Assembly (NCBI GenBank): GCA_963931925.1
Contig: OZ007575.1
Span: 40,880,425-40,944,424, forward strand
DNA: 64,000 nt
Origin: Onchidella celtica
Taxonomy: Eukaryota; Mollusca; Gastropoda; Systellommatophora; Onchidiidae
Reading direction: 5' to 3'
Position 1 is the first letter of the stretch; every line of letters begins with the position of its first letter. The position numbers and the translations under genes are program-made. Of the stretch, positions 43,952 to 57,906 are shown piece after piece. The notes beneath the pieces are model-generated. The model was not told the origin of the DNA. It was given only the letters and a program-made list of their open reading frames with translations, and did not search any database.

Positions 43952-46900
43952 TTACGACTACTTTAGTAATGCGTAATTAATGCCAACACCAAACTGTTTT
44001 GGCTGAAACATTATACTAGATTATACCCTCAACTGTGTAGGTGAAAAACTGCGATATCCACTCCACTGCACTACCGGAACAAAAAATGTCGTGTCTGCAG
44101 AGGAAGTCGAGATCTCAGTCCCAAGGGAATATATCTGTGTGTTTGCCAATTTATAGTTCTGGAGCCACGCCTATTTGTATAATATAATACCCCACCACCC
44201 CCACGGTAAACTATATATTTTCAGTCTTTATTTTGCATCACTGAAAAGAAACGTAAAGCATAAAACTGTCTCTACCCCCCCACCCCCCCCCCCCCTGTGT
44301 TTGAACATGACTGACACAATAGCAAACTTCAATCCCACGTCGGTATTGTAGAGATGAAAAGAAATCGTGGGCAGTAACATTAAGTTCTATAAGAAAAGGT
44401 GCGAAGAATGACAGTAGAGGGTACCGAACAAAGTTTCCGATGAGGTTTGGTATTTTTACCCTCAAGTTACTCGCGGACCATACGGGGCTGCGCGATTTTT
44501 CATCTTGACAACAAGCTGCAGGGGTCTATTAGTGTTTGACACCTACTATTGCAGAGTGAGTGAGGTAATGGGTCCATTAATTGTCCCTATAGTAAATAGT
44601 CTCAGACCACTCCTTTTTTTTTAAACCGTAGTGTTTGCCAGTAAAGTACGATCTTATTATACGGAATACTCGTGATCCACAGGCCCACACGCACACAAAA
44701 AAAAGGTACATTTAAGTGTGAGTTCAAACATAGGTTCTACAGAGCGTCATTTCAAGGCGTCAGTATTGTGCCCCAAGCGATTCACTGCAGGGATTCTATC
44801 ACCGGAATGTAAAAAGACAAGTTATTAAATGATAAATAATGCATGAATGTAATACGGTTCGAAAAAAACAACAACAAAACTTCGGAAGGGCTCAGACAAA
44901 ATGAAAATAAAAGATTTATAGAATTATCATGAGCTGTCAAGAGAGAAAATATTAGAAAAACAAATACGTGTGAATTTAAATTCATATCACAAGTTGACGC
45001 TTCAGCTTAGGGCAGACAAGCATGTTTTCGATGTTGGATATACCTTATAAAACGTACTAAATCATGTATCCACAATGGAAGTCTCTAATTCATTTTCCAT
45101 GACTCCAGCGACAGGATAATACGATCTGATTATTATTTAGGGGTGTCTCTGGTTATCTAGTACACAGAAAGTAAATCCCGAGTGTTCTGTTTACACCCTA
45201 GGACGTCTGACAACGGATATTGCACAAGTAATTATCATCAATGTCAGTATCAATACGATTGTATTTCAGGATTTTGCCGATGCTCACCGGTTACGGACTG
45301 AAGTATAAACTTCACAATTTTGTACAGGTTTCAGTTGTCACCCAGATCGAATCACGACCATTGATAATTACCGAAACTAAAACGTCTACATTTCAGAAGG
45401 TTAATTTTTGCAACTCATTTTGTCCTCGCGTGGCGTTCTCTTTCGGCACCTATTGCTTTCCGGTGGCCGTCTTACTAAATCGTTAATTTCGATGCACTTT
45501 TTCCTAACATCAACAGCAAAGCGAACTAACATAACATTTTGTGATATTTCTATTAAGAATCATTATTTTGTAATGTAAACTTCGAACGCTGTGGGAAAAC
45601 TCTGGCTTTCTTTTGTTTAGTCGCAGTAGTAGTGTGACAAATCAGCATCATTAATTTATCATTTATATCAAGCATTCTTTTCCTGCTGTGCGCCATGGGC
45701 CCCGCCGCCTATCAGCGCGCAAACTGTGTGCACTATTTTTTTTAGAGGTGCGAAGAAGGGAGTGGCTCATCTTATCATTTCTAGTATCTTTGCTGAAATT
45801 AAAAAAACAGTTGCTTTATTACAGACGCTTTTGCCAGAAAATGATGGTTTTCTGTGACACATGTACTGACGCCTTTTTTTTTTGTTTTGACTGGTTGTTT
45901 GAGCGATTGTTTGTAAGTTTTTAACCAGGAAGCCACATTTTTTGCTCACTGTTGCTATGGTAACACTTTTCTACATCCGCCATCTTTAAAATTTAGAGCA
46001 ATATTAAAGTCAAAATAGCAGCAAAATGAATAACCACATTGACTTTTTCTTTTCCTCCCATATTTGAGTATGTTAAATAAAATATATTTTGTCAGAGGCT
46101 TTTCACATTCAAATTTGAAATTATTTTTGTACGTCTTTTTTAAAGTTTCAGCATGCATCATTATGTGTAATTTCCAGACCAAACAACAACAAATCAATGC
46201 TAAAAAAATGTTGAAGTCATGTTCACTAAATCCTGTGACAAAATCAAAAGGAAGCTAATTGCATGACATAATTGGGCAAAGTTAAATAACATTTGAATAT
46301 CGAACACATTTTGCGTCCTTTGTTTAAAAAGTGACATTTTATGAAAAACACTATTGAAAGTTTAAACTTACATTTTAACTTGGACTTGCCATCATTTTCA
46401 AACGCACCAAAATCATATTATTTAGAAAACACAGAAAGAAAATAATAGAGGACACCTGACCACAAGTTCAGAAATTCTCGTAACTCAAAATCGAGCATCC
46501 TGCCGATTTTGGGCGTTTTCTAGTTGCGCAAATGCCCGTATCGGTAACTGAACGAAAATCTGGTTTATCAGACAAAGCCTAAATTTGGTGTGAGCAGCAA
46601 AGTTTCAAAATCGTGATGTGTGTACTCCAACACTTTCAGCTGGTCTGAGAGCATGACAGCGAAGCGAAAAGAAGGATGATGGTCTATCTGATAGAACTAA
46701 AGACCTGTATTTTAAAATGTTTTTTTTTTTTACACATGTATTGAATTTTATCTAATCATTCTGCCTATTATGCCACTGGAAAGGGTCAAGTTTTTATCAC
46801 AATTATCAGACCCGAGACACAGGATACCGAGACGGCTCAATTCGCCAAATCCGTCCGTCGACTTGCGCGCGTATCATCCATGTCAACCGTGCAACAAATT

Positions 46901-48300
46901 GCGCCACACCTCTTCATAACTGAACGAAAAAGACTAGATCTTGTACCATACAGCTCTGTTTGAACGCGCTCAAGCTGTGGACATACAGTGAAAGAAGGAA
47001 TGGTCCGCCTCGGTATTCTGTGTCTGGGATCAGATCATGTACGTACCAGATATGGACAAAAATAGCATTCAAATCTGACCTCGAAATCAAGCGAACAACA
47101 ACAACAAAAAAAGCATTTATCTAGACATCTCCTGCTCACTCTCTAGAGAGTGTAACCTTTCGGGAACCGTGCGTGTTTTGATCCATGCATAAAAAATTTG
47201 AGTCGTTTAACTGCATGTAAGACAGTGATCTCACTGACCAATGGCTCATGATTAGCACAGTCATTATTCTTTCACTTTTATCGCATCTAGGATACCTCAT
47301 GATCCTTTACAGAGTCCCCGGCACAGGAGATGCAGCCTGAAATAATGCTCAAGACTGCTGACATGCCTTTTGGTATGGGGAGGAAGGGGGTGGGGGGGGG
47401 GGGTTGGGGGTCTCGGACAGTCTGGGCTTTCCTGGCTGCTTAATTAAACTTCTAGATAATGCAACTTGAATTTCCATAAGATACGTGCACACAGAAGTTT
47501 AGCTCATGTTTGCAGGCAAAATGAGTCGAGCAAACGCTATGAGCTTGTGACAGATTTTTTGAGACATTGACATGAAATTAAGTAAATAACTGAGCTTCCA
47601 CGATTATTTTTCGAAACCGTTGATGTCAAATGCATGCCATACTCTCGTTCCATGGGTAACTGAACCTCTGTGAAATCGTTACTGGCGAGGGGATGGTCTC
47701 TGAAAGACAGGAGCGTCACTCTGTCAACACTAACAGACTGGTTCAGGGACATATACCGTGAATTTCAATAATATGTGTACATTGTGGCCTCATGCAAGGT
47801 CACGCCCATCCAAGGCAAACGCCCTTTATAATTATATACGAATTCATATCTAGTCACATTTTTTTCGACATTGTGCACCACACACGGACACAAGCAATAC
47901 GCAAATATAATTATAAGCAAAGACAGACAACTGGTGTGTTTTAAAACGCCCCTCATTAAAAGATTTCAACTTCATTGCACGGGCAGAACATCTCGTTCTT
48001 AGACAATAATATTCGACATAATCTAATTCTCAAAGAAAATTATATCAGTAACTTTCAGCTGAGGCGTCTTTGGCAGCTGCAATAGCAAATGAACGACAGG
48101 AAAAGAGTCACTGTTTTCATCTGATACAAGTTTTTGCAAGCAATGCCCTCTTCTGACGGCAGATAATTTCCTTGCTGAGATGTCAACTCGCTGGTATGAA
48201 AATAATGAGAATCCGACTCCCTCAAAATAATAATAATAATAAAAACCAGTGTAGATTCTGCAACATGAAGGCCACGTTAAATCGTAAAGTATTTTCCAAA
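42660..48300. other. Region between genes B and A, no gene recognised
   Basis: Mostly unique AT-rich sequence, with the CTA arrays near 43.8 kb and poly-C near 44.28 kb. The 5' UTR exon and promoter of gene A should lie here but could not be placed. Confidence 0.5.
43673..43951. repeat. Two CTA trinucleotide arrays in a short duplication
   Basis: ACTACTACT arrays at about 43673-43720 and 43846-43951. Similar non-repeat sequence precedes each (ATTCCTACTGTACCACGAAT and ATTCCTACTGCACCCCGAAT), so a unit of roughly 190 bp was duplicated. Confidence 0.85.
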
Positions 48301-48518
48301 TTGTTGCATATGCATTTTTTGCCTTTGCCAGAAAATGAGGATTGAAAGTTTGAAGAGTTGTGTAAAATCAGGACCAAAACACATACAACATTACACCACA
48401 AACACATAACTGGAAAATTTTAAGCCGACTGGAAAGTCAAGTACAGTAGTAAAATTAGAAGTGAGAGAACCACTTTCGTGACAAAACTTCAAAATCGGCA
48501 ACAATTCGCATACAACAA
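48301..48518 (-). mobile_element. MITE family 1, copy 3
   Basis: Starts TTGTTGCATATGCATTTTTT and ends ATTCGCATACAACAA; the interior contains GAGAGAACCACTTTCGTGAC and GAGGATTGAAAGTTTGAAG, the reverse of copies 1 and 2. Confidence 0.7.
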
Positions 48519-50163
48519 TATGTCAAATACCCTCCAATATAATACGTGTCTATAAAAGCTTTGTTAGAACAATGCATTGCATTTTAAATGTTTAATCTTA
48601 GCAATACGCACGTGTAATTAAAATCAGGAGCAGATGAATTTGTCGCCTAACCCTCAAGATCTACCTCAGAACTGATAATGAAACTTTCCCGATAACAATC
48701 TGTTTGTTTAAAACACGTCATCTTGAATGTTTAAAGACATTTTCTTTTTATTTCCTGTCAGGCCTGTACAAATAATGTGCTTTTACGTCCAAAAGGCGAG
48801 AAAGAAATCCGAAGGATCTAATCATTGAAGTCTTGCTGCCCAAAGGATCCAGCTCGATGTCTTTCAAGATTAAACCATTCTCCCATGAGTATTCCCAAAC
48901 CTTAGAGAAAAAAGTAAGAAAAAAAAAACAACTTCGAAAATAAGGGAACTGAAAAATAATAACATAATTAGAGTTTCTCGAAGCTGAATGGTCAGATGAT
49001 GAAATCAATGTTTATGGTGCAAACTTAACTGGTTTGCCTTCCAAGGGAGAGATTTATCTTGCAGCAGATTACATTTTTTTTTCTTGTAGACTATTGGTTC
49101 ATATGTTACCACTGTTGACTTAAAAAATGAAAGATAGTTAAATGAGAAAGGCAATTTGTTTTATCAACTAAATGAGAGGATGATTAGGAAAAAACAACAC
49201 CCAACAATAACAATAAAAAGAAAATAATACCTATCAAGGGTTGGCAACACTAATGTTTTATTGCCCAAAAAAGTCAAATTGAGAAAAACGAGTTCGAAAT
49301 TTGTAACCGTTATCAAAATTCAGATAATTGCCATAATTTCACCATGGTGACATGACTGGTTTTACTGGGTTGTGAAATAAAGCCACACACCTTATGTTTA
49401 GGATACGTACATGCGTTTAAGAGCAATGAATAAAACTGGACATAACACATTCTGGCCGATAACCCTCGATATGTTATGCTATTTGCGCAGCAGTGCAGAA
49501 AGGGACCGAAGCATAATATTTACCACTCCCTGACACCTCATTTTTCACAGCTGCATTCCTCCATGCTTCATGATCTGCAAGTGTGCAGTGAATGCTATTT
49601 TGTTATTCATCGGGTGGAGTTCAATGAGAGTACTTCATTGAATATTTAGAAAGCGTGGTAATAAGGTCCATGACTCGTAGGCTTTCGTTATTTCGCACAG
49701 TTTTACGAATACCCTTTCAGAGTCATTGGCTGTACTCGTGTCTACGTTTATCAAAATATTGTTCCGGTTTCTTAACTTTTTGTTCCGGTTTATCAAAATG
49801 TTGCTGCGGGCAAGGCAAATAGAAACCTAGTGAATTTTTCCCTTTACAAGGCATATAAATACCTCATTAAAGATACCTCTAATTACATTTAGGAACATAA
49901 GGGCCGCCTTTTATAACCTTTGTATGTTTTTTTTTTTTTTCATTTTAGCGCCAAGTCAAAAGACTTAGATATTCACCGTCTTCCTTCCGCCAAAGAAATA
50001 TGTCAGTTTTTGTTTTGTCATTTTTTTAAAAATCGAAAATTCACTTGAAATTTACAGATCATGCAGAGCCTGGGAACCGTAAGGAAATATGCAAAACTTG
50101 AGATACCACACAGTTCTACTCAGGTTCTTAAGACAGTTTCGGGATGTTTAAATCCTGCCAATC

Positions 50164-50850
50164 CAGGGGTTTTCAATCTGGGAATCGCGACTCTCCGGAG
50201 GTCGCCAAGATATTCTCCGGGAGTCACGAGCGAAACATCACATGATAAAGGAAGTAAGGCCCCCAATGTAATCATGAAAGGCCCTTTAATCGCTGGGCCT
50301 TAAACTCTACAAAATATGATATTACGTATGGAAAGATGTAAAGGTGTTCACGGGCATATTTTGCAATAAAAAGTCTTGAAGTTTGCTATTTTTTTAATAC
50401 TTTCGTTGATGCCACAGCCACAGCTGTTGAAAATGTTCATTTTGAACCGGAAAGAAAAGATATTTTCTTCAACAACAATATAATAATACAACAATATGAT
50501 AATAATAATAATAGTATTAATAATGTTACTAATAATAAATCCCCGTATTTGTGTGTGTGTTTCTGTATTTGTCTGACTTTGTCGCCATCTCTCCTCTTCC
50601 TCTTTCTCTTTGTCTGAATATGCATGGGATTTGTGTGTGTGTGTGTATGTTTTTTGCTTGAGAGAAAGAGAGAAAGATAAAGACAGAGAAAGAGGGAGAG
50701 AGAGAGAGAGAGAGAGGGAAAGAGAGACATACATACAGGTAGACAGAGAAAAGAAAGAGAAGGAGAGAGAGAGAGAGAGTGAGAGAGACAGAGATACAGA
50801 CGCACACACACACACACACACACAGACAGACAGAGAGAGAGAGAGAGAGC

Positions 50851-50881
<31 letters not shown>

Positions 50882-51034
50882 TTAATTAACAGGGGCGAGA
50901 GGGTGAGGGGTGGCAACAATAGGTTACACATTTTTTTTTACTTGTGGCAGTTCTTTTTTTGGGGGGGGGGTTGTCTCAGGCCGTGATCAGAGCTTTGAAA
51001 GAGGCCGCGTAGCACAAGATGCTGAACACCCCTG
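50164..51034. mobile_element. Non-autonomous hAT element
   Basis: Left end CAGGGGTTTTCAATCTGGG; right end, reversed, CAGGGGTGTTCAGC. The 8-bp flanks are TGCCAATC and TGCTAATC (7 of 8 match). The interior has no transposase but has expanded GT, CA and GA microsatellites. Confidence 0.75.
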
Positions 51035-51559
51035 TGCTAATCTGTTTAAACTGGATGTTTCAAACATACACAGCTCAGCCAGCGGCTTCTACACGTGGAG
51101 CTTGCTGATTATTCTAACGTCACAGTATTTGCTTAAAGGAGATGTAGAGTCTTAAAGGTAGCCCGAAGATAGTCAGTAATGTGCGTACACCAGTATTGAA
51201 AATCTTGTTATAGAGACGAAAGCATAGCGATTACAAGCTTATGCAATGAAAGAAATGATGGTAGAATAGCTTGTTCAACATTTCCGTGGGAACTTCACTC
51301 CTTGTATTGCGGTTTAAAAGATGTACAAACAAAGGTGAGAGGCAGAGAATAAGTTGCAGAGACGCATAGGGGTAAAAGACGTGTTCTGCCTGAGGCATAA
51401 GGAAACCAGTAACGTGTTCCTTCCTAAACCTCTGTAAATCGTTAGAACCGAGGTATGTAATACGTTTTTTTTTCTTTTGGTGTAATTAATAGAGAGTGAT
51501 GGAGGAAGGGGCAAAATTACTGAAGAACTGTTAGGTCAGATATTATTCATTTACACGTG

Positions 51560-51565
<6 letters not shown>

Positions 51566-51650
<85 letters not shown>
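51566..51650. repeat. GA microsatellite
   Basis: About 40 GA units, followed by a degenerate GA-rich stretch to 51710. Confidence 0.95.
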
Positions 51651-51652
<2 letters not shown>

Positions 51653-52236
51653 AAGGGAGACCCAGCGAAAGAAGAGAGGGAGAGAGAGAAAGAAAGAGAG
51701 AGTGTGAGAGAACCCTAGTAATGACGTAATAAGTAGGGCGTGGCCAACCACATAATTTTGTAAAAGAAAAAAAGTGCTTAATAATTCGTAGATCCCAAAG
51801 CAAACACAATTATCCCAGAAGGTGGGGCGCCCCCCCCCCCCCACTAGCCATTGCTGCAACAGATCATGGCTTTACTGTTAACCTGCTTCAACCGTGGATA
51901 TCTGAACCAGTCGCTACTTGTTGAATTTACGTAGGAGATTTTTTGTTCGTTTTGTTTTGTTTTATGTTTGCTTATTGCTGAATGGATCAACGTTCTTGAA
52001 TATTTGAATAAACTCAATCTCGCCATACATGTATACGTCCTTGGATCTACCTGAATCAATCTTGAAAAAAGCAGAAAATAGTTTTTCACAAAGAATAGTA
52101 TTGTGAATTTCATGTATGGGATTAGTGTGCACACATATGATCAAACTAGTTGATGAAACTAATCGAAGAGTATCATGAGAACAGCATTTTTTATTTCTTT
52201 GATGCTGCGTTTTTTTATTTGACCTAAAATCAACTA

Positions 52237-52717
52237 ATTTGTATTTTGTAATTTGTATTTGTATAACTCTTCAATCCCATTTGGGAAATTTGCCTTTGTG
52301 CCATTGCAGGACAGTTGCAACTGAAGCAGGCACGACATCGCCACAGTGCAGCGCCGGTCGGCGGTTTTTTTTGTTGGGAGGGGGGGGGAGGGGGGGGGGA
52401 GATGAGGGAGAGAAGGGAGAGAATGGTAGGGATGAATTTTATTTAATTTTGCCCGGGCAGCGGCCTGTTCGGCCTGCTCTTTTCGATTTCCAACTGCCAA
52501 GGTATCTTTAAAGTGCGCAACGTGCACACGGACCCTCCGAAATTGTTCGTCCTTATCCGAGAAGACTAGGTACTCGATCCTACTCCCCAATAGGATCAGA
52601 GACAGGAAAATATGAGAAAAATCCCAAATCTTCCAACATGCCTGCACCGACCGGGTTTTGGACCCGGGACCCTTGACATGAGAGGCGAGCACCCTGCCTT
52701 TAGACCACTTTGTCCCC
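52237..52717 (-). mobile_element. tRNA-derived SINE, short-tail type
   Basis: Same structure as the 10755 copy: left end TCAATCCCATTTGGGAAATT, poly-G tract, body ending AAGACTAGGTACTCGATCC, tRNA-like head near 52640-52717. Confidence 0.8.
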
Positions 52718-52719
52718 AA

Positions 52720-54720
52720 TAAAAAAAAAAAAAATTAAAAAATCGAAGTTCCTGAATACTTTCGATCAATTCTCAAATAACAATACCCAAGAGGGACTTA
52801 AATGAAGGAACTGTAAACTGCCCCAGCGCTATCGTCGGTAATGATATCTGTAAGTGATCAGTAATTTCAGAGTTAGAATTACAATGTTCCTTTTGCTTGT
52901 ATTGGAAATTTTCTACATTGAGACAAACTCAGTATGATGTGACTAGAAAAGGTCCTTCGAGAAAACACGATAATAAGCTATTGTACATGTATAGCCCGCA
53001 TCAATCATTTCTATTAGTTTGGTCCTAAAGAGGCATCAGAATCATACACAGATGTGTACTTGGGGCAATATTTAGTTTTACATTAACAGTTGCAAATCAT
53101 GCATCTTGACAGCACCTTAATTTTTAATTAAGAGCCATCTTTGACCTCCTAATTTCCCAAATAGCCACGATCAACAATCCGTTTATATTGACATTTTATG
53201 TAATTAAAAATGTGGGCCGCAGACGAAGTTTCAATGACGAAATCTCATTTGAATTAGTCAGTTTTAACAGTAACACTACATAGATGCCTGCATAAAAGGT
53301 GATGTGAATATTGAGAAAGACAATGTAGTCAGTGGAGAACTATCAGACACTGACTCAGTGGACGTCTGGAACACTGCACGAAATAGCCCATGCACCCTAA
53401 AATGCTTGAATAATCGTCGTCAGGTTAACAATAACACTATTTAGTTGACCCTATAATGCCTTTTAACGGTTTTCTGGAATCTGGTAATGTCGAAATGTGC
53501 CCCGTTTTGAGAGCAGAATCTTTCCGAATTCCCAATAATTACACATTTTATGTAGCCAAAACCAAAGGGACCTTCCGAATTAAGTGTTTCTCGTATCTGT
53601 AAGATGTAAGATGTTTGTATTGGACGCTTGGCTGTGAACATGAATAGCTCTGAATTTAGAGTCTGGCTTTTGTGTTGCCTTTCTGGGTTGGAATAGGGTA
53701 AAATGCGAATGTCATTGAAATAATTGCTTGTACAGACATGTCGAAGTGTTTGCTTTTCTGTCTCTTTAAAAAAAAAAAAAACCAGAACGAAAAAAAAAAA
53801 AAACCCCAAAAAACTCTGTCATCATACATTCAGGATACTGAAAAAAGGTTTTCATACAGTCAAAATATTCAATTTTGAGATGGTTGTTGGGAGCAATGTG
53901 TAGAAAAAAAATATTACATATGAGGCTGATCCGATAATAAAATTTGCTTGGTGTTGGCAACTATAAGATGTAAAAAGTTTAACAAAAAAATGTTCATTCA
54001 AATAGTGTTTACACATAAGTGGCTAAAGCAACTTGATTCTCCATGTTTCTGCCTGTCTCTCCTTTTTGGTTCTCTGACCCCGTCTCTGCGTTCGCACAAA
54101 CTCTCTTCGTGATCAGAAGTCTATCTATGTAATGTTAGAAAATGGCAAGATGTTCTGCTTTATGAATAACAAGTATGATACAGCTGGGCCAATTGTAGCC
54201 GAAACTTTTTTTTTTTTCGAAATCACACACAAATCAATTACTTTTTTGTGGTCCCAATTAGCACTTAAATTATAAACATTTCTGTTTAAATGATGACTGA
54301 TTTTCGAGGTTTTATTTTGGTTTAATGTGTTGAAAAGACTCGTAAAAGCAAGATTCAGGAACTGTCGTTCTTGTGACTGTCTTCCTAGAAAATGTATCTG
54401 CCAAATTTTATCAAATTTTACATACTGGCTCCTTTTTGTCTAAAGTTTGGTTTCGAACAGTGAAAAATGCACAGCGCGTTGGCATTGAAAGTGTGATGTA
54501 AAGAAATATCGTTAACATACAAAAGACAGGAATTTGCTAGAGTGGATTCAGCAACAATGTTCTGCGGACTGATTTACAAAGTTTCGATATTACTGGTGTA
54601 AGAGTTTTCCTTTCCTTCTGCCAATTTATGGCACAAAACTAAGCTTACTGCATGAAAACTGTCTGGTCTGCCTTTCCTTTTTTTTCTCAGACAGAGGCTG
54701 AAAATAGAGATACATGAGCA
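52720..54720. other. No gene recognised
   Basis: AT-rich sequence without recognisable repeats; short frames only. Confidence 0.5.
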
Positions 54721-54721
54721 C

Positions 54722-54860
54722 TCATTCACTCACTCACTGACCAACCCATCCACCCACCCACTCGCTCATTCTCAATCACTCACTCACTCACTCACTCACT
54801 CACTCACTCACTCACTCACTCACTCACTCACTCACTCACTCTCACTCACTCACTCACTAA
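54722..54860. repeat. CACT microsatellite
   Basis: About 25 CACT units with CATT and CACC variants on the left. Confidence 0.95.
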
Positions 54861-55260
54861 TGTTGTTTTTTTTTTAACAATAAACACTGGCTTGCAGTTT
54901 TTTTGTTGTTGTGTTAAAAAATCAAAGTGCCTTCCCCGAATCGCAAAACGCGTCCAGCGTTTTTGTATTAAGTTACCGACAAAGTATGAAATCAGGCATG
55001 CTATAGAATGCCGAAAAGGAGACGGCAAAGTATGAAGTGTTTAATATTATCGACATTGGCTAGGCATTCTATAGAATGCCAAAAGACAATCAAGCGAACT
55101 ATAAACTTTTTCCTACCAGTAGTAGGCGTGTGACCTTCGACACATGCTTGAATAGTCATTTTCCGTGTTAGCTTGCACAACAGAATCAAAACACTGTGTG
55201 TTTTAGTTTCATATTTCACTGGATTGGACTTTGTCCATTTAAAAAAAAGGTAAGAAAAAA

Positions 55261-55700
55261 TGATTGTATTCTCACACTCTGCCTAAACAGCTAATTCACC
55301 TGCAACATGCGAATCAGTATCTTATTTATTTCATACGGGTAAGCTGTCGTACGTTTTAGCTTCACACTGCTTTATTCCTATATATGATTGTGTTTTCATA
55401 CTCTACTTAATAATTCATCTGCAACAAGTGAATCATTATCTTATTTATTTCATTCTAGTAAGCTGTCGTACGTTTTAGCTTCACACTGCTATATTGCTAG
55501 ATGGTTATGTTTTCATACTCTACTTAATAATTCATCTGCAACAAGTGAATCATTATCTTATTTATTTCATAATTCATTCTAGCAAGCTGTGGTACGTTTT
55601 AGCTTCATACTCGTATATTGCTAGATATAATTCCATGATTGTGTTTTCATACTCTGCTTAAATAATTGACCTGCAACAAGTGAATCAGTAAATTTAATGT
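55261..55700. repeat. About 120-bp tandem repeat, 3-4 copies
   Basis: Units start near TGATTGTGTTTTCATACTCT and include CTGCAACAAGTGAATCA, TTATTTATTTCAT and AAGCTGTCGTACGTTTTAGC. The second and third units are nearly identical. Confidence 0.8.
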
Positions 55701-55913
55701 AATATTAGGATCTTGTACTTTTTCGTAGTTCCTGTTTGATTTTCAACAGTTTTTTAAAAAATTAAACAACAGAAAGTAACATTTTCATTATTGTTATGTC
55801 ATACATTGCCTAGAAGATGCTAGTCATTCTCTATAATGCCTAGGCAATGTTTATAATGCCTAGGCATACTATGTAACAAGACAAAATAACAAATCTGTTT
55901 CATACTTTGCCTA

Positions 55914-56163
55914 AATTTGTCTCGAATGCCTGAATTTCATACTTTGTCTAATTTGTCTCGAATGCCTGAATTTCATACTTTGTCTAATTTGTCTCGAATG
56001 CCTGAATTCCATACTTTGTCTAATTTGTCTCGAATGCCTGAATTCCATACTTTGTCTAATTTGTCTCGAATGCCTGAATTTCATACTTTGTCTAATTTGT
56101 CTCGAATGCCTGAATTTCATACTTTGTCTAATTTGTCTCGAATGCCTGAATTTCATACTTTGC
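55914..56163. repeat. 36-bp minisatellite, 7 copies
   Basis: The unit contains TTTGTCTCGAATGCCTGAAT and TCATACTTTGTC. 36 bp is a multiple of 3, so both strands show repetitive open frames that are not genes. Confidence 0.9.
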
Positions 56164-56169
56164 CGGTAT

Positions 56170-57480
56170 CATAATATACCTCATGTACTATCGTGGAAAA
56201 ACCTCAAAATAAAAAATTACAACAAATGAAATGCGAGTTTAATCGTCATATTATAATCTTTATTTCAGATAAAATATATAAAGAATCTGGGCCAAATGTA
56301 CAATTATGTCTGGGACAGCCTCTCTGAAAATGTTGATATTAAAGATAATTGTGTACTTTTTAATAATTGGTCATACGAAATGCAAAATTTGAAACTTACG
56401 GCTAGACAGAAAAGAAATATTAACACACGAGATTCAATGTTCACGATTTGTCCGCGAAAGCTAATTTTTTGAACACTCGACGTAGCTTTCATCTACAATC
56501 CCAACGTTTGGCACTTACCTCTGGCCAACCAGGCCCTCTACCCTTCCCTCGTTTTGATTGGGGGAAAACAAAATATCGCCCCCCCCCCTCCCTCGGGTAG
56601 AAAAATGCAAAAAAAAATCCATGATTACCCCCACCCATTTCCCCCTTCCCGCTTATGCCCATTTTTTGCCCTTGGCATAAAATAAATATCCATTTTAATC
56701 TACTTCCCTTTAATTAGCAAATACCAGACCACACAGAGCGAGTAGATGGTTAAATATCGGTGACAAGGAAGACAAAGACAAAGGTATTTTGTAAATAAAA
56801 TAACCATACAATTTAACACAGCCCGTCTCTAGTATGGATTATCTGTCACTCCTCTGAATTAATGATTCCTCTTGCATATTTTGCTCACTTGCAGCGGGCA
56901 AGTCTTTTTAGTCTTGGCTTGAATGACATACGATTTAATAGTTTTGACATGGCAGGAATTATCCTGTTCTGCCCTTTAGAGACGGTAGTTGGGGTTTATT
57001 TGATAAGATCATTTTACAGTGATAATAAACTTGCTATATTTTATTACAATGCAGGTTGTATTGCAGGACCACGTTAACTAAATAGTGATTTTCATTACAG
57101 TTTTTGTAGTATTTCTGTGTGAACATTACACTCCAGAGTGAAAACGGGTTATACTAATTAACCGCCAGAAAGCAAAGAAAGCAAATGTGACTGGTTAAGA
57201 CGAAGGGGTAATATCACCCGGAAATGACGTCATTTATTTTAAAAGGATGAGTAAGTCAACATGGCATATATTATTATCATAACTGGTAGAACCACAATGT
57301 GTCTGGCGTACTGGCAGATGTTCTCTCCTTGAACAATAGTGGGCACTTTCCAGCATATCTATCTCAGCAGGGAATCAATATCTTGGCAGAATTCATAAAC
57401 AGCGAACTGGAGAAAGAGAGAGGGGACATGAATATATCGCTGGAGACAATGGCTACTGTAACCGTTGTAACATCATTGTT
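56170..57480. other. No gene recognised
   Basis: Unique-looking sequence between the 36-bp minisatellite and the polypurine tract, with one poly-C run at 56580. The missing 3' exon of gene B could be here or further left. Confidence 0.45.
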
Positions 57481-57529
57481 GGTGTATCACTGAGTGCAAG
57501 ATGATGAGATCAAGGAGAAGACTAAGAAA

Positions 57530-57906
57530 AAAAAAGAAGAAGAAGAGGAAGAAGGAGGAGGAGGAGGAGGCGGAGAAGGAGGAGAAATAAAAGAAGAAGA
57601 AGAAAAAGAAGAAGGAGGAGGAGGAGGCGGAGAAGGAGGAGAAATAAAAGAAGAAGAAGAAAAAGAAGAAGGAGGAGGAGGAGGCGGAGAAGGAGGAGAA
57701 ATAAAAGAAGAAGAAGAAAAAGAAGAAGGAGGAGGAGGAGGCGGAGAAGGAGGAGAAATAAAAGAAGAAGAAGAAAAAGAAGAAGGAGGAGGAGGAGAAA
57801 AAGGGGAAGAGGAAGGAGGAGGAGGAGGAAGAGAAAAAGAAGAAGGAGCAGGAGGAGGAGGAAGAGGAAGAGGAACAGAAGGAGAAGAAGAAAAAGAAGA
57901 AGAAAA
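57530..57906. repeat. Polypurine tract with 57-bp internal repeat
   Basis: About 375 bp that are nearly all purine on the plus strand (GAAGAAGAGG and GGAGGAGGAGG blocks) with only scattered C and T. A 57-bp unit (GGCGGAGAAGGAGGAGAAAT, then AAAAGAAGAAGAAG) is repeated four times. The long Glu/Gly frame over it is a by-product. Confidence 0.85.

Noticed and set aside
55911-56174. Repeats considered as a CRISPR array
   Set aside because: Units are contiguous with no unique spacers, and the DNA is eukaryotic; this is a minisatellite. The same holds for the other tandem arrays.
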